Notes: generated by a model from the sequence alone, not told the origin. Counted from the stretch's first letter, positions 49,151 through 61,474 are shown. The stretch is 64,000 nt of DNA from Parasponia andersonii (GCA_002914805.1 JXTB01000070.1:419177-483176), one strand, 5' to 3'. Program-made: numbers and translations.

Positions 49151-51215
49151 AGGCTACTACCGTCGTTTTATGCAAGATTTCTCGAGAATTGCTTTGCTTT
49201 TGACAAAGTTAACCATGAAGGACGTTAAGCTTGTTTGGGATCACGAAAGTGAAGAAGCTTTTATCAGGTTAAAGCAGAGTTTAACCACCGCACCTGTTCT
49301 TACTGTTCCTGATAGTAACGAGCCTTATGTGGTGTATACCAATGCTTTGAAGACGGGTTTGAGATGTGTCTTGATGCAGAATGGTCCTGTTGTGGCTTAT
49401 GCTTCTCGTCAGTTGAATCCGCATGAAAGAAACTATCCCACCCATGATCTAGAGCTTGCAGCAATGTTCTTTGCTTTGAAGATTTGGCGATGTTACTTGT
49501 ATAGTGTGAAGTTCGACATATTCTCCGATCATAAGAGTTTGAAGTATCTCTTTACCCAGAAGGATTTGAACTTGAGACAGCGGAGATGGGTTGAATATAT
49601 GGAGGATTATGACTTCGACCTACAGTATCATCCGGGTAAGGCCAACGTTGTAACCGATGCACTAAGAAAAAAGCCTTGTGGTGTACTAGTTGTACTAGTG
49701 TTCGAAGACTGGAAGAACTCAGTTGCGATTGGTGATTACAACTTGCAGTACTTCGAGAATAAAGGGGTTGCTTGCCTGAGTAACATTGTGATTTCACCAT
49801 CTCTTCTCCAGACTGTTCAGCAAAGTCAGTGGCAAGACAGGAAGTTGAGGACAACCTGGAACTGACTTCAGAATGGTGAATAGTTAGATGGTTGGAGTAC
49901 TAACAGAGAAGGGTTCTTACTTTTCAATGGGAAGTTGGCTGTAGCTGATGACCCTCTTCTTCGAGAAACCATTCTAACAGAGGCTCACAAATCAAGGTTC
50001 GCAGTACATCCGAGTAGTACTAAGATGTACTGGGACTTGAAACGACAGTATTAGTGGAAAGGAATGAAGAAGGATGTAGCTACTTTTGTGGCTAAGTATT
50101 TGACTTGTCAGCGAGTCAAGGATGAATACCAGAGACCAGCTGGATTACTTCAGCCATTACCCATTCTAGAGTAGAAGTGGGACAAGATCACGATGGACTT
50201 CGTGACCAGTTTGCCGAAGACCTTGAGGAAGAACGACACAGTTTGGGTGATAGTCGACCGGTTGATGAAGAGTGCTCATTTTATACCGATCCGGATTGAC
50301 TGCTCTCTCACTAAGCTCAGTAAATTATTCGTGGAGAACATCATACACTTGCATGGTGTGCCTTTAAGCATAGTTTCTGATAGAGATCCAAGATTTACTT
50401 CCAAGTTTTGGAGAGCCTTGCAGAAAGCATTTAGTACACAGTTAGATATCAGTACAGCTCACCATCCTGAGACAAACGGCCAGTCGGAAAGGACGATTCA
50501 GATTCTTGAGGACATGCTACATTATTGCATACTAGACTTTGATAAGAACTGGGATGATCATCTTCCTTTAGCGGAATTTGCTTATAACAATAGTTACCAG
50601 ACTAGTATGGGTGTGGCTCCATATGAGGTGTTATATGGGAGGCTGTGTAGATCGCCTTCGTGTTAGGCAGAACCCGAAGAGCGTGTTACTCTTGGACCTG
50701 AGTTGATTAAAGAGACTACTGAGAAGATCAAGAGTATCCAAGAGAGGCTCAAAGAGATTTAGAGTCGTTAGAAGAGTTATGCTGACCCGAAGAGGCGTGA
50801 GGTAGACTTCGATACTAGTGATTCCATATTCTTGAAAGTGACTCCAAGGCATGGTATGACAAGGTTTGGGGTGAAGGGTAAGCTTGCTCCAAGGTACATT
50901 CATCCCTTTGAGATCACTGAGAGAATTGGACCAGTGGTGTATCGCTTGAATCTATCTGCACAGTTGGGTCACGTGCATAATGTGTTTCACGTGTCGATAT
51001 TGAGGAAGTATATGCCGGACTCATCTTATGTTATCCAGTACGTGCATGTACCGATCCAAGAAGATGTGTCCTATAAAGATTAGCCTGTTCGCGTGTTGGC
51101 TAGAGAGTTGAAAGTGCTTCGCAATAGAGACATTCCACTTGTCAAGGTACTTTGAGAACATCACAGAGAAGACACGGCTACTCTGAAGACAACTAAAGGA
51201 GTTGCTTAATGTGAG

Positions 51216-53870
51216 CTTCATCAGACTTTCCAAAGCCCTTTTTGGTACCTAGTATTATTCCAGAAGAAAAAAGATGGCTCACTAAGGAGTTGCATTGATT
51301 ACTAGGCTCTTAATAAGGTAATGGTAAAGAACAAGTACCCCATTCCACTTATTGTTGACTTGTTCTATCAACTTAGAAACGCTAAATATTTCTCAAAGCT
51401 TGATCTACATTTGGGATACTACCAAGTATATGTAGCAGAGGGAGATGAGCCCAAGACTACATGTGTGATAAGATATAGTGCTTACAAGTTCTTAGTCATG
51501 CCATTTGGTCTTACCAATGAACCTGCTACTTTTTGCACCCTCATGAATAAGCTATTCCATCCCTACCTCGATCGATTTATGGTAGTCTACCTTGATGATA
51601 TAGTCATCTATAGCAAGACCATGGAAGAGCACCTAGAACATGTGAGGAAAGTGTTCAAGTTCTTGAAGGAAAATTAAATATTCATCAAGAAGAAGAAGTG
51701 TTCCTTCACCCAAGAGGAAGTGATGTTCCTAGGGCATAAGATAAAGGATAGGAAACTTATGATGTATAAAGCCAAGGTGCAAGTCATCTAATAGTGGGAA
51801 CCTCCTACTAAGGTGCTAGAGTTGAGATCTTTTCTCTGACTTATGAACTATTATAAGCAGTTCATCAAGTCATACTCAGCGAGAGCATCCCTACTTACTA
51901 ACTTACTCAAGAAGAACAAGTCTTGGGAGTGGACATATGAGTGTCAAGTCTCATTCGAGGACTTGAAGAAGGCAGTAAGTGAAGAGCCAGTTCTTAGCTT
52001 GCCTGATCATTCTAAGGGATATGAGCTTCACCAGGATACCTCTGACTTTACTATTAACAGAGTACTAATGCAAGAAAGGCGTCCCATTACTTATATAAAT
52101 TGCAAGCTCAATAACACCGAGAGATGCTACATGATGCAAGAAAAAAAGATGACTACTATCATCTATTGCCTAAGGGTGTGGCGGCACTACTTGTTAGGCA
52201 TTCGTTTCACGATCATGACTGATAACGTAGCCACAAGCTACTTTCAAACTCAGAAAAAGTTGCATCCCAAGCAAGCTCGTTGGCAAGACTTCTTAGCAGA
52301 ATTCGACTATAGGCTTGAATACAAGCCTGGGAAGGCTAATGTGATGGCGAATGTCCTAAGTAGGGCAGAGCTGGCCGCCTTAAGCAGGCTCGATAGCACC
52401 TTAATAGAAAAAATCAAGGAAGGACTAGAATACGATATTCTTACAAAGAGCATGCTTCCCCTAGTGATAGAAGGAAAGACAAGACGTTTTTATCTGAGCA
52501 ACGAACTTCTCTACACCAAAGATAATCGATTCTATATGCTTAAGTGGGAGAACTTAAGAAAAAAGCTTATTAAAAAGTGTCATGATTCTTTGTAGGCTGG
52601 TCACTTAGGTCAGAAGTGCATTCTTAGTCTTATCAAAGCTATCTACTATTGGCCTCAGTTGAGGGATGATATTGAGGCCTATGTGCAAACTTGTCTTGTA
52701 TGCTAACAAGATAAGGTGGAATAATAATTACCAGACAGATTGTTGGAACCTTTCTCCGTTCCTGAGAGGCTATGAGAGAGTGTCTCTATGGACTTTATCA
52801 CTAGTCTGCCTAAGTCGGAAGGCTTTGGCAGCATTATAGTAATGGTAGATTACTTCAGCAAGTATACCACCTTCATACTTACTTCACCTGATCGCCCCAC
52901 CGATGAGACTGTGCAGCTCTTTATGAAGCATTTGTAAAGCTTTGGAGAGTCCTGTTAAATATTATAAGTGATCATGATCCTCGATTCACTAGAAGGTTTT
53001 GGACATACTTGTTTAAGTTGATAGGTTCAGACTTGAATTTTTCTACTAACTTTCACCCCCAAAGTGATGGCCAAATAGAGAGGGTGAACACTTTACTGAA
53101 CTATACTTAAGGAACTTTGTGAGTGCCAACCAAAAAGATTGGGCAAAATTACTTGATATAGCCCAATTCTCTTTTAACCTCTAAAAGAGTGAGTCTATGG
53201 ATAAGAGTCCTTTTGAGATAGTCATGAGTCAACAATCTATGACTCTACATGTATTAGCAACAAATTACAGTGGGAAAGGTCCTGTGACATTCAAGTGCTA
53301 CGGCACGGCATGAGCAAGCGGAGTTGGCTAGGGCCTACTTAAATAAAACTTCTAAAAGAATAAAAAAGTAGGCCGATAAAAAGAGGAGGCTCGTTGAGTA
53401 CCAAGAGGGGGATTTAGTCATTTTCAAGCTGTTGCCCCAACAATTCAAAATCTTAAGAAAAGTGCATAAAAGGTTGGTGTGCAAGTATGAGAGTCCATTT
53501 CTGGTACTCAAGCATGTGAGTAAAGTCTCTTATAAACTTTAACTCTCTACCAAGTTAAAGATTTTCCAGGTCTTCCATGTTAGCATGTTAAAACCCTACC
53601 ATGGAGACGAGGAAACTCTTTAAAAGGCGAGTCCAAAAGGGCTCCTACTGCAGTAGTAACCTCTTTTGATAAAGAGGTGGAGTGTATTATGGCTGATCAC
53701 TTGATCTGCCGATGTGGTGTGTCTAATTATCGAGAATACCTAGTGAAATAAAAGAATTTATCTGAGACCGAGACTAGCTTGAAGCATAAAGATGCCTTAT
53801 GACAATTCAAATACTATATCGAGTGGTTCAAAGTTGATCGCACGACAGGGACGTTACAAACTTGAGTAGG
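51216..53870 (+). pseudogene. 3' half of a second chromovirus (reverse transcriptase to chromodomain), inactivated
   Basis: It begins inside a reverse transcriptase, with no gag, protease or 5' LTR. Reverse transcriptase covers about 51230-51840 with PIPLIVDLFYQLRNAKYFSK and YLDDIVIYS near 51590. RNase H covers about 51843-52400 with a TDNVATSYFQTQKKL block and YKPGKANVMANVLSRAE. Integrase covers about 52590-53350, with MDFITSLPKSEGFG and a QSDGQIERV-type block near 53065. A chromodomain is at about 53660-53830 (EVECIMADHLI, NYREYLVK, NLSETE). The TDNVATSYF/YKPGKANV text is that of Galadriel-type chromoviruses as I remember them. It is on the same strand as the preceding element but a different family. 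Many stops and frameshifts are present. Confidence 0.85.
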
Positions 53871-53876
53871 GGAGGG
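53861..53876 (+). promoter_or_regulatory. Polypurine tract of the second chromovirus
   Basis: GAGTAGGGGAGGG lies immediately 5' of the TGTTATGCCCCG start of the LTR, where the plus-strand primer is expected. Confidence 0.7.
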
Positions 53877-54512
53877 TGTTATGCCCCGCTCATTTAGCTC
53901 CTCAAAATTCAAATATTGCTGCCTGTGGCTTTAAGATTCTCTATATATACTACTCACCCAAAAGATAGAGGAAAGCCCTTGAACGTAGTAGACACTTCTA
54001 GAATGGATCAAGAGAGGTTTTGGCCGTGCTAGAAGACTCTAGTTGGCACTACTAAGTTCTAGAAGGCTCTAGACAATGCCGGATGGTGCTAGATGGGTTA
54101 GGACGAGCCTAAAAGCTCCTAGAATGACTTGGAAGAATCAAGATGGTAGGTGAAACTCCTAGAAGGATCTAGGCTATACTTATTCTAGATTTCTCCATAT
54201 AAATATCTTTGTAGATATTACTACTTTATTTAGGAATATTCTAGACCCTTTATAAGATCATGCCACTTGGCGCGATCATAATCCTTAGTTAGTTTAGGCT
54301 TTGCATATATAAAGGACTCTTTGGGTTTATTTGTACACAAGTCCCATTTGTGAGAGTTGTAAGCATTCTAAGAGTAATATAAAACATTCATTCTTTTAAA
54401 CTTTCTTATCCTTTGCCATTTTGTCTCACAACTTACTCTAAGTCTCTTTCTTAAGTATTGTTAGGCTGACTTAGTGTGACGGATTGTTCTAAGTGTCGCA
54501 CGGACTGTGCAA
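53877..54512 (+). repeat. 3' LTR of the second chromovirus
   Basis: It starts TGTTATGCCCCGCTC directly after the polypurine tract. It contains repeated CTAGAAG/TTCTAGA words and a TATA box (TGCATATATAAAGG near 54303-54316). The right end, near ...GGACTGTGCA at 54512, is my estimate. No 5' partner is present. Confidence 0.6.
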
Positions 54513-54699
54513 TAGAGCGAGAGACATCAAATAAAGAAGAATGAAGAAAATGACTAACATATTTTTATAAATTATTTTGTTTTGTTTTTTTATAAATAAT
54601 TTTTGGTCACCAATAAGATTGCTTAGTGAATAGCATGTTCTTACCATATTATTAAAAGAAAAAGTTCCGAGAAATATGTCACGATTCTGATCTCAAACT

Positions 54700-56320
54700 A
54701 GACAATCGTGTGACGGACTATGCCACAACAGGTACTCCATTTCCTTCATCTCCTCATTCTCCATTATTTGTGTCCTCAAATGTTACTATGTCTTCTCACT
54801 TTACTTCACCCATTATTTCTCAAGTTGCTGAACCTGCTATTTCACTAGGTCATACACCATCCGCTCCTACTCTTCCATCTCATTATACTATTCCCTCTGT
54901 TTCTACTCATCCCATGGTACTCGGGCCCAGAATGGTATTTTAAAACCAAAAGTCCTCTCTGCTCTCAAACATCCCCTTCCAATTCAACCAGGTCCTGTTG
55001 AACTAGTAAATGACTCGGCTGCTCTTAACATCCTCAATGGAACCAAGCCTTACTATTGAATCACACCTGGACTTTAGTGGGACTATAATGTGGTTGGTAA
55101 TAAATGGGTGTTTAAGCTGAAATCCAATTCCGATGGGACTATTAAACGCTATAAAGTCCGTCTTATATCTAAAGGTTTTCATCAACATCCAGGAGTCAAT
55201 TTTTCTAAGACTTAGTAATCAGACCCTCCACTAGTCGTATTGTTCTTACTCTTGATGTTCATTTTGGCTGGGAGATTCAACAACTTGATGTGAATAATGC
55301 ATTCCTCAATGGCCACATTCAAGAACAAGTGTATATATCTCAACCCGAGGGTTATGTTGATTCAGCTCATCCTACTTACGTGCATAAATTGAACAAAGCC
55401 TTGTATGGTTTGAAACATGCTCCTCGTGCCTGGTTTGAGCGCCTCAGGTCTGCTCTTGTCGCTTCGAGTTTCACTAAATCTAAGGCTGGCACCTATCTTT
55501 TCCTCTATCACACTACTATTGTTCAGATATACTTGTTTATGTGGACGACATTCTAGTTGCTGGTTCTGATCCTCACCTTATTCAGAAAATTGTTACTGAT
55601 TTGAATGTGTCATTTGCTCTAAAAAGGCTTGGTTCCTTACATTATTTCTTGGGCATTGAAGCTTATCGAGATTCCACTGGTTTATATGTCTCAATCTAAA
55701 TATGTGGCAGACTTGTTAGCTAAAATCAAAATGGTTGGTACCAAAGGTTATTCCACACCTGCTGCTCCAGGTAAGACCCTGTTTCGCAGTAAGGGGGAGT
55801 GTATACCAGATCCCTCTATCTATCGCAGTACTATTGGAGCATTACAGTACATGACTATTACCAGACTAGATATTGCCTATGTTGTCTCTAAGCTTACTCA
55901 GTTTCTTTTTTAACCCACTACAAGTCATTGAGTAGCTCACAAACGAGTTCTTGGGTACTTGAGCTCCATTACACAGTATTAGCTTCCAAAAGAGCTCTTC
56001 AACCATTTTATCTCTTCAACGATTTGTGGATGCTGATTAGGCTAGCTGTCCCGACGATAGAAGATGAACTACCACTTATTATGTTTTCTTAGGTGGCTGC
56101 TTAATGTCCTGGAGTTCTAAAAAGCAAACAGTTGTTGCTAGATCCAGTAAAGAATCTGAGTGTTGGAGCGGTTTCTCACCAGCCGTCCACGTATCTACTA
56201 CTGCTGATGCTAGATTCTCCAACTGTCAACATGTCCTTGCTGTCTCAAAGCTCTCTGAACTCCAAGCAAGATCAGAGAGGCGGGGGTGGCTACCTGCAAA
56301 GACTCTCCGATGCTTAAGTC
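54700..56320 (+). pseudogene. 5'-truncated copia pol fragment (reverse transcriptase and RNase H)
   Basis: A Ser/Pro/Thr-rich stretch at 54710-54943 (the usual linker after integrase) is followed by reverse transcriptase: NKWVFKLKSNSDGTIKRYK near 55100-55155, QQLDVNNAFLNGHIQEQVY near 55278-55334, and KALYGLKHAPRAWF. Sequence similar to the YVDD region near 55535 is frame-broken. RNase H follows with STIGALQYMTITRLDIAYVV near 55830-55890 and SWSSKKQTVVARSSKESE near 56107-56160. Gag, protease and integrase are missing on the left and no LTR is recognised. The lineage is not the same as the copia at 5350, judged by the text. Confidence 0.82.
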
Positions 56321-56772
56321 AGTCGTTTATCTTTGTGTTTGGTAGCAAGGAGAAAAATTTCAGTATGAATATCTATGTCTTTTTTTATGGATCTCTATCT
56401 GTTTTCTTTTTGTTCACAGACTTTTTTTTATATATCAGTTTTTTTCTGTTTTTTCTTCTCCGGAACGCATGGTTTTTATATATGTAGTCCTCAGATAGTG
56501 AAACTGTTGGTTCTCTATCTCAGGAATAAGTACCTTTCACCTTAAGATCTTTTTTTTAACAGTCACGGGCCGAGATTTCTGTGATCTCCTCTGTGCTACC
56601 GTAGCCTGATTTTCACCGCCTCCTACAGTTTCAATCTGTCGAGAATAAGATTTGGGCAAATCGCCATTCTGTCAGGACGGCTTGTCCCTGCGCACACACC
56701 TACCCAGAATCGCATTAAATGCTCTGTCTTGGTCTGGAGCCATGGGTTGCTTTCCATTATATTCAGTCTGAA
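56321..56772. other. No gene seen; possible edge of the Tat-type element
   Basis: T-rich sequence to about 56560, then GC-richer sequence like the element to the right. I could not define an LTR end or a target duplication. Confidence 0.35.
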
Positions 56773-56995
56773 GACCCTTGGGGCTTCCGACCCCCTACTG
56801 TCGAGGTAGGGGTCGCCGTTCTCAGATGACAGACTCTTAGGGCTTCTGACCCCCAGCTGTTGAGGTAGGGGTTGCCGTTCTCAGATGGCAGACCCTTGGG
56901 GCTTCCGACCCCCTGCTGTCGAGGTAGGGGTCGCCGTTCTCAGATGGCAGACCCTTGGGACCTCCGACCCCCAGCTGTCGAGGTTGGGGTCTGAT
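56773..56995 (+). repeat. 59-bp tandem repeat, about 3.8 copies
   Basis: Units begin at 56773, 56832, 56891 and 56950, each like GACCCTTGGGGCTTCCGACC followed by CCCTGCTGTCGAGGTAGGGG and TCGCCGTTCTCAGATGGCA. The middle copies differ at few sites and the last is truncated. The array is GC-rich and lies just left of the plus-strand ORF at 57461. It is probably part of the LTR or 3' untranslated region of the Tat-type element. Confidence 0.9.
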
Positions 56996-57460
56996 TGGGC
57001 TAAACCGTCTGGGGTCGGTAATAGACTCGGCCCTAATCCTGGGTGGCCCAATGGCCGATTGCGAGATCACGTGCGATCCGCGTGGCTTAAGGTTCGGGAA
57101 TGGGTCCCACAACTGCCCCCATTTCCCTACTTGATGGATTCGTGTCTATCAAGTGGGGAAACCGTCTCTTCGCTTCTCCTATCTGAGGAACGCACGTGGT
57201 TCCCTCTTCCCGATGCGGAGATACGCCATCTCTCATCATGAGATCTGTTTGAATTTTGAAGTTCTGACTGTTCGATTTCTTTTATTCTCTCCTCTTTCAG
57301 AAGAACTTTTTGGCTTCCCCCCTTTAAAAACCGTAACTGTGTTTATCTGCCGTTTTACCAAAATTTTCAATCACCATATTCTCACAACACCCCAAGGTTT
57401 CTGCGATTCCCTCTTCCCCCTCTAGTCCATCAATTTTTTGCCCTGACGGGGATCCTCCCG

Positions 57461-60400
57461 ATGCAACTGAATGCAAACGGGATTATGATTCTGATGGGGC
57501 TCTCTGCCCTATCAGTCATCTATAACATGCATATTGACTTGGAGGTGGTCTTCTATGCTTATAAACTTGTTCTCATTCCCAAGAAGGGATCCTACCCCAC
57601 CTTCTATCTCCAGCCGCTGCCTGGATGCCATATCTTTTGGAGATTGCCGCGGTCAGACAAACAATGGGACTCTCACGCCAGGCTTTATGCCGTTGGAGGG
57701 GCGTGGTACTCCCCTTGGGTGAACGGAGAATATTTCCAAGTCCCCTCAGTCTTCCTACAGAGTAAGCATCGGACTATGATCTTTGGGTCTGAGTTCTCTC
57801 ATGATTTCATTGCTCATGTTACTTTGTCCTGTGCAGCCTCAGCAGAAGAAAGCAGGTTCGAGCCGCACCTGTCGGCTGGGCGGCTCAAAAGTCTGGAGGG
57901 GATCATTATCTTCAGCTCCCCGGGGGAATGCCGGCACATTCAAGCCGTCCTCAACCCCTTGACGATGAACCTAATGCCCAGGATAGTCTCGTACCTCCCT
58001 TTTCCTTCAGATACCTGGGTCATCACCAAGCACCTGAGGAGTCGACTCGATGCCTCCGCCCTGAACCGATTCCGCCGGGATGAAAATGACCGGATCACCA
58101 TGGTGAGTCGGCAGGTTGCGGCCTCAAGCCAGCTGGCGGGCACCAACGATCTGGTAGCGCCGTCAAACCTCGAACTCGAGGAGGCCGTGAGGCTGGTGGC
58201 CGCAGAGTGCGTCAGGTTCTGCGAGGAGGAAAATGCCGCCCCCAAAAGGGTTAGGAGTAAGTTTATTTTTAAGTCTTTGGATCTTCGTGGGTCGGGCCGT
58301 GACAGCAGACTAACCTCATCGTCTAATTTCCATAGGCTCCGAGACGGGCCCATCTGCTGGCCCTTCTCCCATCAAAGGGAGAATTGCGGCGTCCAAAACT
58401 CAAGTTAAGACGTCCGCTGGCCGGCACCTCGTGGTGCATACGAGGGAAGCAGAATCAGCGATTCCTCGTCCCGAAGCTGGCGGGTCTCTAGCTGGGGGGC
58501 TGCCTGCCTTTCTGATAACGAGCGGGGAAGCGACGACGACGCCTGGTCCGACCGGGGGGTCTGCAGCAATGATCTCCTCCACCCCTGACTCCAGCTCGAA
58601 ATCGAGTGCCGCTAGCCTCGGTAGAGAGATCGCCGAGCTCAGTGGAGGAGTTCCGAGACTGAAATCCAGACTCTCCTCTCCTCCTCCGGTCCCCGCAAAG
58701 CGGCGACGCGAAGTCAGTTCATCAAATGAGGAAGAGGGCCGGGTGGAGAAGAGGGGCAGGGTCGTCCTTTCGGCCGATAGCGACGAAGATGGGGTCACGC
58801 TGACCCTTATAAGGAGGAAACGGTCAGCACGCGGCACCCAGTCCGGAGGAGGTGTTCCGCCTCTCTCTGTCCTCGAAGGCGCTCCTGAAGGCTCCGGGCC
58901 TTCCTCTGTCCCTATTGCCCCTGCTCCGGAGGAGTGCCCAGTGGATGGAGGAGATACTCTAATGACCGTCAAGGAGGGGACGCGCTCCCCGAGCGTGAAT
59001 ACTACACAAAGGGGTGATCCTGCCATGGTGCCGGAGCTGGAGGCCCTTACTCCCGAGAATGTCGAGCATCTCACCACCCACACTCTCGCGCAGGTTTGTC
59101 ACACTTGGGTGTTTTTATGTTTTTTCCATGTCTTTGACTAATGCCGACCCCCTCCTTTGTTGCTTAACTTGCAGCTATCCGCCATCCGGTCTTTCTACTC
59201 TGATCACGTCAGGGGTCTGACCGAAGAGCTGAGCTCCCATTCCGCACTGGCCGAGCGCAGCGAGGCCGCCCTCGCCGAATTGAGGTCTGATTTTGACACA
59301 TATCGAGGCCTCGAAGAAGTGAGGGTTAGCAGCATGGTGGCACACGCCATGAGTGTTGAGAAGGCCAGGAGTGAGGAGCTAGCGGCGAGATTAGCTCAAG
59401 CGGAGGCAGACAAGCTTGCTCATTCCGAAGCCGCCAGGCTGGCTCAGGGCGAGCTGAGGATCAAAGAGCAAGAGCTTCAGAGTGCGGGGGCAGAAATGGG
59501 CCTGGCCTTCATCGCTCGAGATCAGGCTGTCGAAGACGCCAAGGAAGCGAGGAAAGCTGAGGCGGCGGCCAAGCTCGAAGCCCATGCTCTGCAACACAGG
59601 CTCGACCGGTCCCAAGAGGTAAACCGACATCTTTTTCTGGAACACAAAAATCTGATGGGTGCTCAGGTGGAGGCATCTCGTAAACATTGCGCGGACCTCG
59701 CTGGTATTAATTCTTTGTTGGTCGACTTATCGCAGTGGTAGGCGGAGCTCAGACTGGCGGCGCTGAAGGACAGACTGGCAGATGCGGAGAAGTTGAAAAT
59801 AAGGTACCAGAAGCAGGTGGACGTTCTTTCTGCAGAAAGTTATAGGTCTGGCTGGGAGAACAGAGAATTTGAGAACCATGCCGAGGTGGTAACACCAGAC
59901 CAATTTGACGATCAGAAAGGCGTCGAGAGGGACCACTACTCCATCAAACACTACATGCAGCAGCTCGAGGACGAGATCAAAATTATATATCCATTGGACA
60001 TGCTGGAGATGCTTGCTGCAGAAAAGGATGGGCCCTCTACGTCTGCTCCTGGTTCTGCGGAGCTTACTCCTGCTGCTGATCCGCCAGGTCGAACTCCGGA
60101 GGCCTCGGTCATTCAGCCTAGCCCCGGGGTCTCAATCGGGGAAGGGTTCGGCGCAGTCGTCGTATCCAGTGACGAATCCAATCCAGCCACGCCACTCTTC
60201 TCTGAAGCCAGTCCGAGTGCTGGGGTCGGCCGCGCCTCCTNGAGGTGGTAACACCAGACCAATTTGACGATCAGAAAGGCGTCGAGAGGGACCACTACTC
60301 CATCAAACACTACATGCAGCAGCTCGAGGACGAGATCAAAATTATATATCCATCGGACGTGCTGGAGATGCTTGCTGCAGAAAAGGATGGGCCCTCTACG

Positions 60401-60615
60401 TCTGCTCCTGGTGCTGCGGAGCTTACTCCTGCTGCTGATCCGCCAGGTCGAACTCCGGAGGCCCCGGTCATTCAGCCTAGCCCCGGGGTCTCAATCGGGG
60501 AAGGGTTCGGTGTGGTTGTGTATCCAGTGACGAATCCAATCCGGCCACGCCACTCTTCTCCGAAGCCGGTCCGAGTGCTGGGGTCGGCCGCGCCTCCTCG
60601 GAGGGAGGTAACTAG
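57461..60615 (+). CDS. Antisense ORF of a Tat-type gypsy element ('putative gypsy-type transposon' domain plus coiled coil)
   Basis: Three exons are supported by GT-AG sites with consistent phase: 57461-58254, 58336-59094 and 59175 onward. A stop lies at 59739-59741 (SQW then TAG) and a final TAG at 60613-60615 if that stop is read through. The N-terminal 200 residues (LVLIPKKGSYPTFYLQPLPG, WYSPWVNGEYFQVPSV) resemble Pfam 'Transposase_28, putative gypsy type transposon', as I remember it. The second exon is Pro/Ser/Gly-rich with an acidic SSNEEEGRVEKRGRV segment. The third exon is an Ala/Glu/Leu coiled coil. The pol of the neighbouring element (62584-64000) is on the other strand, so this fits the extra antisense ORF known from Tat-lineage elements. 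The function of these ORFs is unknown. The region 59883-60600 is duplicated, probably by an assembly join. Confidence 0.65.
59883..60600 (+). repeat. 358-bp direct duplication joined by one N
   Basis: GAGGTGGTAACACCAGACCA starts at 59883 and again at 60242, right after the single N at 60241. The two copies match closely over about 358 bp, with a handful of substitutions and a small indel near 60150/60510. The first copy stops at CGCGCCTCCT exactly at the N, and the second continues CGCGCCTCCTCGGAGG. This is what two overlapping contig ends joined with one N would give. It may not exist in the genome. Confidence 0.85.
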
Positions 60616-61474
60616 GCTCCTTTCCCCCCCTCCCCCCAAACTATGTACATTTGTAGAGTAATTAGGTCCCCCCCAAAGTATGTACATTTGTAAAGCTACT
60701 TGTTTGTTGTAACCCTTCAAATAAATGAAAAAGGACGCTCCGCCATTTTTAGACTGTTTTCTTTTGCTTTCCATCATTTTTCTAACTGACTGTAAGGACA
60801 TGATTTCAGGTTATTAGCGAGCTTTCCTGGGGTCATGGTTACTTGGAACATCTTCGGACATAAGGGTGTAGGCTTTGGTTCATCCTGTTTTGCAGAACTG
60901 TAACCTTCGTTATAACTTGTTTTGGCAGAGTTCGACCCTCGCGTGTGGCTAGATTTCTCCGACCCCAAATGGGACCGTGCTCGGAGCCAGCTCCAGGGTT
61001 TAGTTGACCATTGCTTAGACCCGTCGTTGCAGAGGAGGAGGCCTGGGCTTGGCTCTTATCGAGAACAAACTGGGCATTATCACGCCGATGTCTCCCTAAG
61101 AGTCTGCTCTAAACTTGCGCCTCGTCGATAGGGCTCCTGAGTGTTCACCGCCATTACTCATGTACTTTGTATTTTTAGGACATAATACATAGGCTTTTAA
61201 TCTTGATTCTTGCTTTCATGTTTGACTTGTCTCTGGACTACTTCCAACGGGTAGATTCCAGATCTGTTCAGCTTGACCATGCAAAGATAGATCTTTACTT
61301 GGCTGGCGTCTGTTTCTCTTTAGCTTGTCGTGTGGTCAAAACATTCCATAGGGAGGGTCCACTTCCAACGGGTGGATTCTGACTTTGCCTTCCCTTAGCT
61401 CTTCGTTTAGCCTAAAGTGTTCCTTCGGGGGCCCGCTAGCTAGCTTTTTTGGTTGCATGCCCCCACTTTCTTTT
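60616..61474. other. Untranslated interval of the Tat-type element, no gene seen
   Basis: After the antisense ORF stop there are two similar blocks, each of a C-run followed by AAACTATGTACATTTGTA or AAAGTATGTACATTTGTA (about 60620-60660 and 60665-60700), and an AATAAATG polyadenylation-like word near 60720. Two copies of CCACTTCCAACGGGT-type text lie near 61243 and 61369. No protein domain is seen. Confidence 0.45.

Larger units (their letters stand above)
46608..51215 (+). pseudogene. Tekay/Del-type chromovirus gag-pol, inactivated
   Basis: Gag starts at ATG 46608 (MPPRRVLRHQPGAEPPQ), passes two early stops, and continues as retrotransposon gag at 46962-47489. It has a zinc-knuckle remnant near 47430 whose second cysteine is replaced by tyrosine (CFVYGQPGHRKKEC). 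The protease region is at about 47735-48110 (FDTSTSHSFIS, where DTGAS is usual). Reverse transcriptase is at 48445-49140 with FIDDILVYS. RNase H follows to about 49670. The integrase at about 49960-50670 has D, D and E in MDFVTSLP, VSDRDPRF and NGQSERTIQ. The C-terminal part ends in a chromodomain-like segment (about 51060-51200; PVRVLARELKVLRNRDIPLVKV). Frame is broken by 29-bp and 17-bp duplications and by many stops. The order of integrase after RNase H defines gypsy. Confidence 0.88.
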
